Shown: piece after piece, positions 23,851-25,202 of the stretch
How the letters are laid out: every line of letters starts with the position of its first letter
Numbering within the stretch: the first letter of the stretch is position 1
Assembly (NCBI GenBank): GCA_004552615.1
Contig: SFNZ01000018.1
Location: 1-25,202 of the forward strand
Length of the DNA: 25,202 bases
From: Bacteroidales bacterium
GTDB lineage: Bacteria > Bacteroidota > Bacteroidia > Bacteroidales > UBA932
Direction of reading: 5' to 3'
Notes under the pieces: generated by a model
Databases searched by the model: none
Seen by the model: only the letters and a program-made list of their open reading frames with translations
Told to the model about the DNA's origin: nothing
Translations under genes and position numbers: made by a program

Positions 23851-25202
23851 ATGAAAATTAAACTATTAACCTGTCTTTTGGCGCTGCTTGCCAGCGTCGG
23901 GATGATGGCTCAGAAAGTACCTGTCACGGGTACAGTGACCGATCAGGTCGGTCCGGTCATCGGAGCCAGTGTCGTCGAAAAAGGCACTGCTAACGGAACA
24001 ATGACCGATATCGACGGCCATTTCTCGCTTAATGTGTCTAAAGGCTCTGTAATCGTGATATCTTCTATCGGATATGCGACTCAGGAAATCACTGTAGGTG
24101 ACAGAACCGATTTTACCGTCAAACTCGCAGAGGACAATGAGTTCCTTGACGAGGTCGTAGTCGTAGGCTACGGTACAATGAAAAAGAGCGACCTTTCAGG
24201 CGCGTCCGTATCAATGAAGGAAGAGGACCTGAAGGCAACCATTGTTTCATCTCTCGACCAGACTCTCCAGGGCCGTGCTGCAGGTGTTCAGGCAGTCACG
24301 ACTTCCGGTGCTCCGGGTTCCTCATCATCTATCCGCGTGCGCGGCCAGGCTACCATCAATGCCAATGCCGAGCCTCTTTATGTGATTGACGGAGTCATTG
24401 TCCAGGGCGGCGGAAACTCCGGTTCCGACTTCGGTCTCGGAGATGCCCTTGGAAACGGCAAGGTTTCCACAATCTCCCCTCTGTCCACCCTCAATCCTGC
24501 CGACATCGTCAGCATGGAGATTCTCAAGGATGCCTCCGCTACTGCAATCTACGGTGCGCAGGGAGCGAACGGAGTCGTTCTCATCACTACAAAGCGTGGA
24601 AAATCAGGCGATGCCAAGATTTCTTACGACGGAATGTTTGCCGTCTCGCAGCAGACAAAGCGCCTGGATATGATGAATCTCCGCGAGTATGCCCAGTTCT
24701 ACAATGACCTGGTTTCCGTAGGTGAACTCTCCAAGCCGAATGAGGTATATTCAGATCCTTCGATTCTCGGTGTGGGAACCAACTGGCAGGATGCCATCTT
24801 CCGCACCGCTCTCCAGCATCAGCACCAGCTTTCCGCATCCGGTGGAACTGACAAGGTACAGTACTATGTATCAGGCTCCTATATGAATCAGGAAGGTACC
24901 ATCATAGGCTCCAACTTCGACCGATTCAGCGTCCGCACCAACATTGACGCCCAGCTCAAGAGCTGGATAAAACTCGGTCTCAGCGCCACATTCGCAAATA
25001 CCAACGATGACCTCAAACTCGCTGACTCCAGCGAAGGTCTCATCTATTACTCATTGTCAACAATCCCTGACATACCTATCTATGACGTTGACGGAAACTA
25101 TTCTTCAACCGTACGTGAGGGATACAACAATCCAAACCCGGTGGCCCTCGCTATGGAGGATGACATTCTCCTGAAACGTCAGAAGCTCACAGGTAACATC
25201 TA
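23851..25202 (+). CDS. SusC/RagA-family TonB-dependent transporter, second copy (3' end cut by window edge)
   Basis: An open frame runs from the ATG at 23851 to the window end, 450 full codons with no stop. The signal peptide MKIKLLTCLLALLASVGMMA is followed by the carboxypeptidase-regulatory-like domain (VTGTVTDQVGPVIGASVVEK, TDIDGHFSL), then VVVVGYGTMKKSDLSGASV, the plug with GRAAGVQAVTTSG, LYVIDGVIVQ, MEILKDASATAIYG and NGVVLITTKRG, and the first barrel strands (YYVSGSYMNQEGTIIGSNFD). SusC proteins import oligosaccharides across the outer membrane with a SusD lid; a susD gene is expected just beyond the window. It differs clearly from the SusC-like gene at 8276, so it belongs to a separate locus. 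The divergent GH31 gene suggests a glycan with alpha-xylosyl or alpha-glucosyl units. Confidence 0.94.
   Translation, partial: MKIKLLTCLLALLASVGMMAQKVPVTGTVTDQVGPVIGASVVEKGTANGTMTDIDGHFSLNVSKGSVIVISSIGYATQEITVGDRTDFTVKLAEDNEFLDEVVVVGYGTMKKSDLSGASVSMKEEDLKATIVSSLDQTLQGRAAGVQAVTTSGAPGSSSSIRVRGQATINANAEPLYVIDGVIVQGGGNSGSDFGLGDALGNGKVSTISPLSTLNPADIVSMEILKDASATAIYGAQGANGVVLITTKRGKSGDAKISYDGMFAVSQQTKRLDMMNLREYAQFYNDLVSVGELSKPNEVYSDPSILGVGTNWQDAIFRTALQHQHQLSASGGTDKVQYYVSGSYMNQEGTIIGSNFDRFSVRTNIDAQLKSWIKLGLSATFANTNDDLKLADSSEGLIYYSLSTIPDIPIYDVDGNYSSTVREGYNNPNPVALAMEDDILLKRQKLTGNI

Noticed and set aside
1..25202. CRISPR arrays, tRNA or rRNA genes, prophage or transposase genes
   Set aside because: No regularly spaced repeats, no tRNA-like cloverleaf, no rRNA segments and no transposase or phage protein motifs were found; the only mobile-element candidate is the short palindromic unit at 20526-20648.

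Overview
The window looks like a chromosomal piece of a moderately GC-rich Bacteroidales-type Bacteroidota. The evidence is SusC/SusD-type outer-membrane glycan uptake genes, lipoproteins with Bacteroidota-style signals (one Cys followed by K-D-D), a lack of obvious Shine-Dalgarno sequences, and repeated TAnnTTTG (-7) promoter elements, some with a TTTG (-33) element 19-20 bp upstream. The genus cannot be fixed from the sequence alone.

Region 1 (1-803, minus strand): an AraC-family regulator cut by the window edge, divergent from the next operon. Region 2 (954-8090, plus strand): seven genes covering most of lysine/diaminopimelate synthesis: a DapE-like M20 deacylase, aspartate kinase, dapB, dapA, dapD, a LysN/2-aminoadipate-type aminotransferase and dapF. 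DapD, a deacylase and an aminotransferase together imply the succinylase route. The aminotransferase is the likely, non-standard, succinyl-DAP aminotransferase. Asd and LysA are not in the window.

Region 3 (8276-20458, plus strand): a polysaccharide utilisation locus. It holds a SusC-like transporter broken by a one-base frameshift, a SusD-like lipoprotein, a GH30 glucanase lipoprotein, a surface glycan-binding lipoprotein with an internal duplication, a terminator, a membrane-anchored regulator with a C-terminal helix-turn-helix, a FucP/GluP-type sugar transporter and a ROK-family sugar kinase. The order SusC-SusD-GH30-binding protein resembles known Bacteroides beta-1,6-glucan loci. A consistent model is binding and cleavage of a beta-glucan at the surface, SusCD import, then glucose uptake through the MFS permease and phosphorylation by the ROK kinase.

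Region 4 (20459-20719): the gap between the convergent kinase and GH31 genes holds a terminator and a 123-bp palindromic element with perfect 26-bp arms, possibly a MITE or REP-like unit. Region 5 (20720-25202): a GH31 lipoprotein with a PA14-like insert (minus strand) diverges from a second SusC-like transporter that runs off the window end. The 329-bp gap between them has a promoter for each gene, a 14-bp palindrome and three copies of a CGATAAA direct repeat, so a second glycan locus probably begins here.
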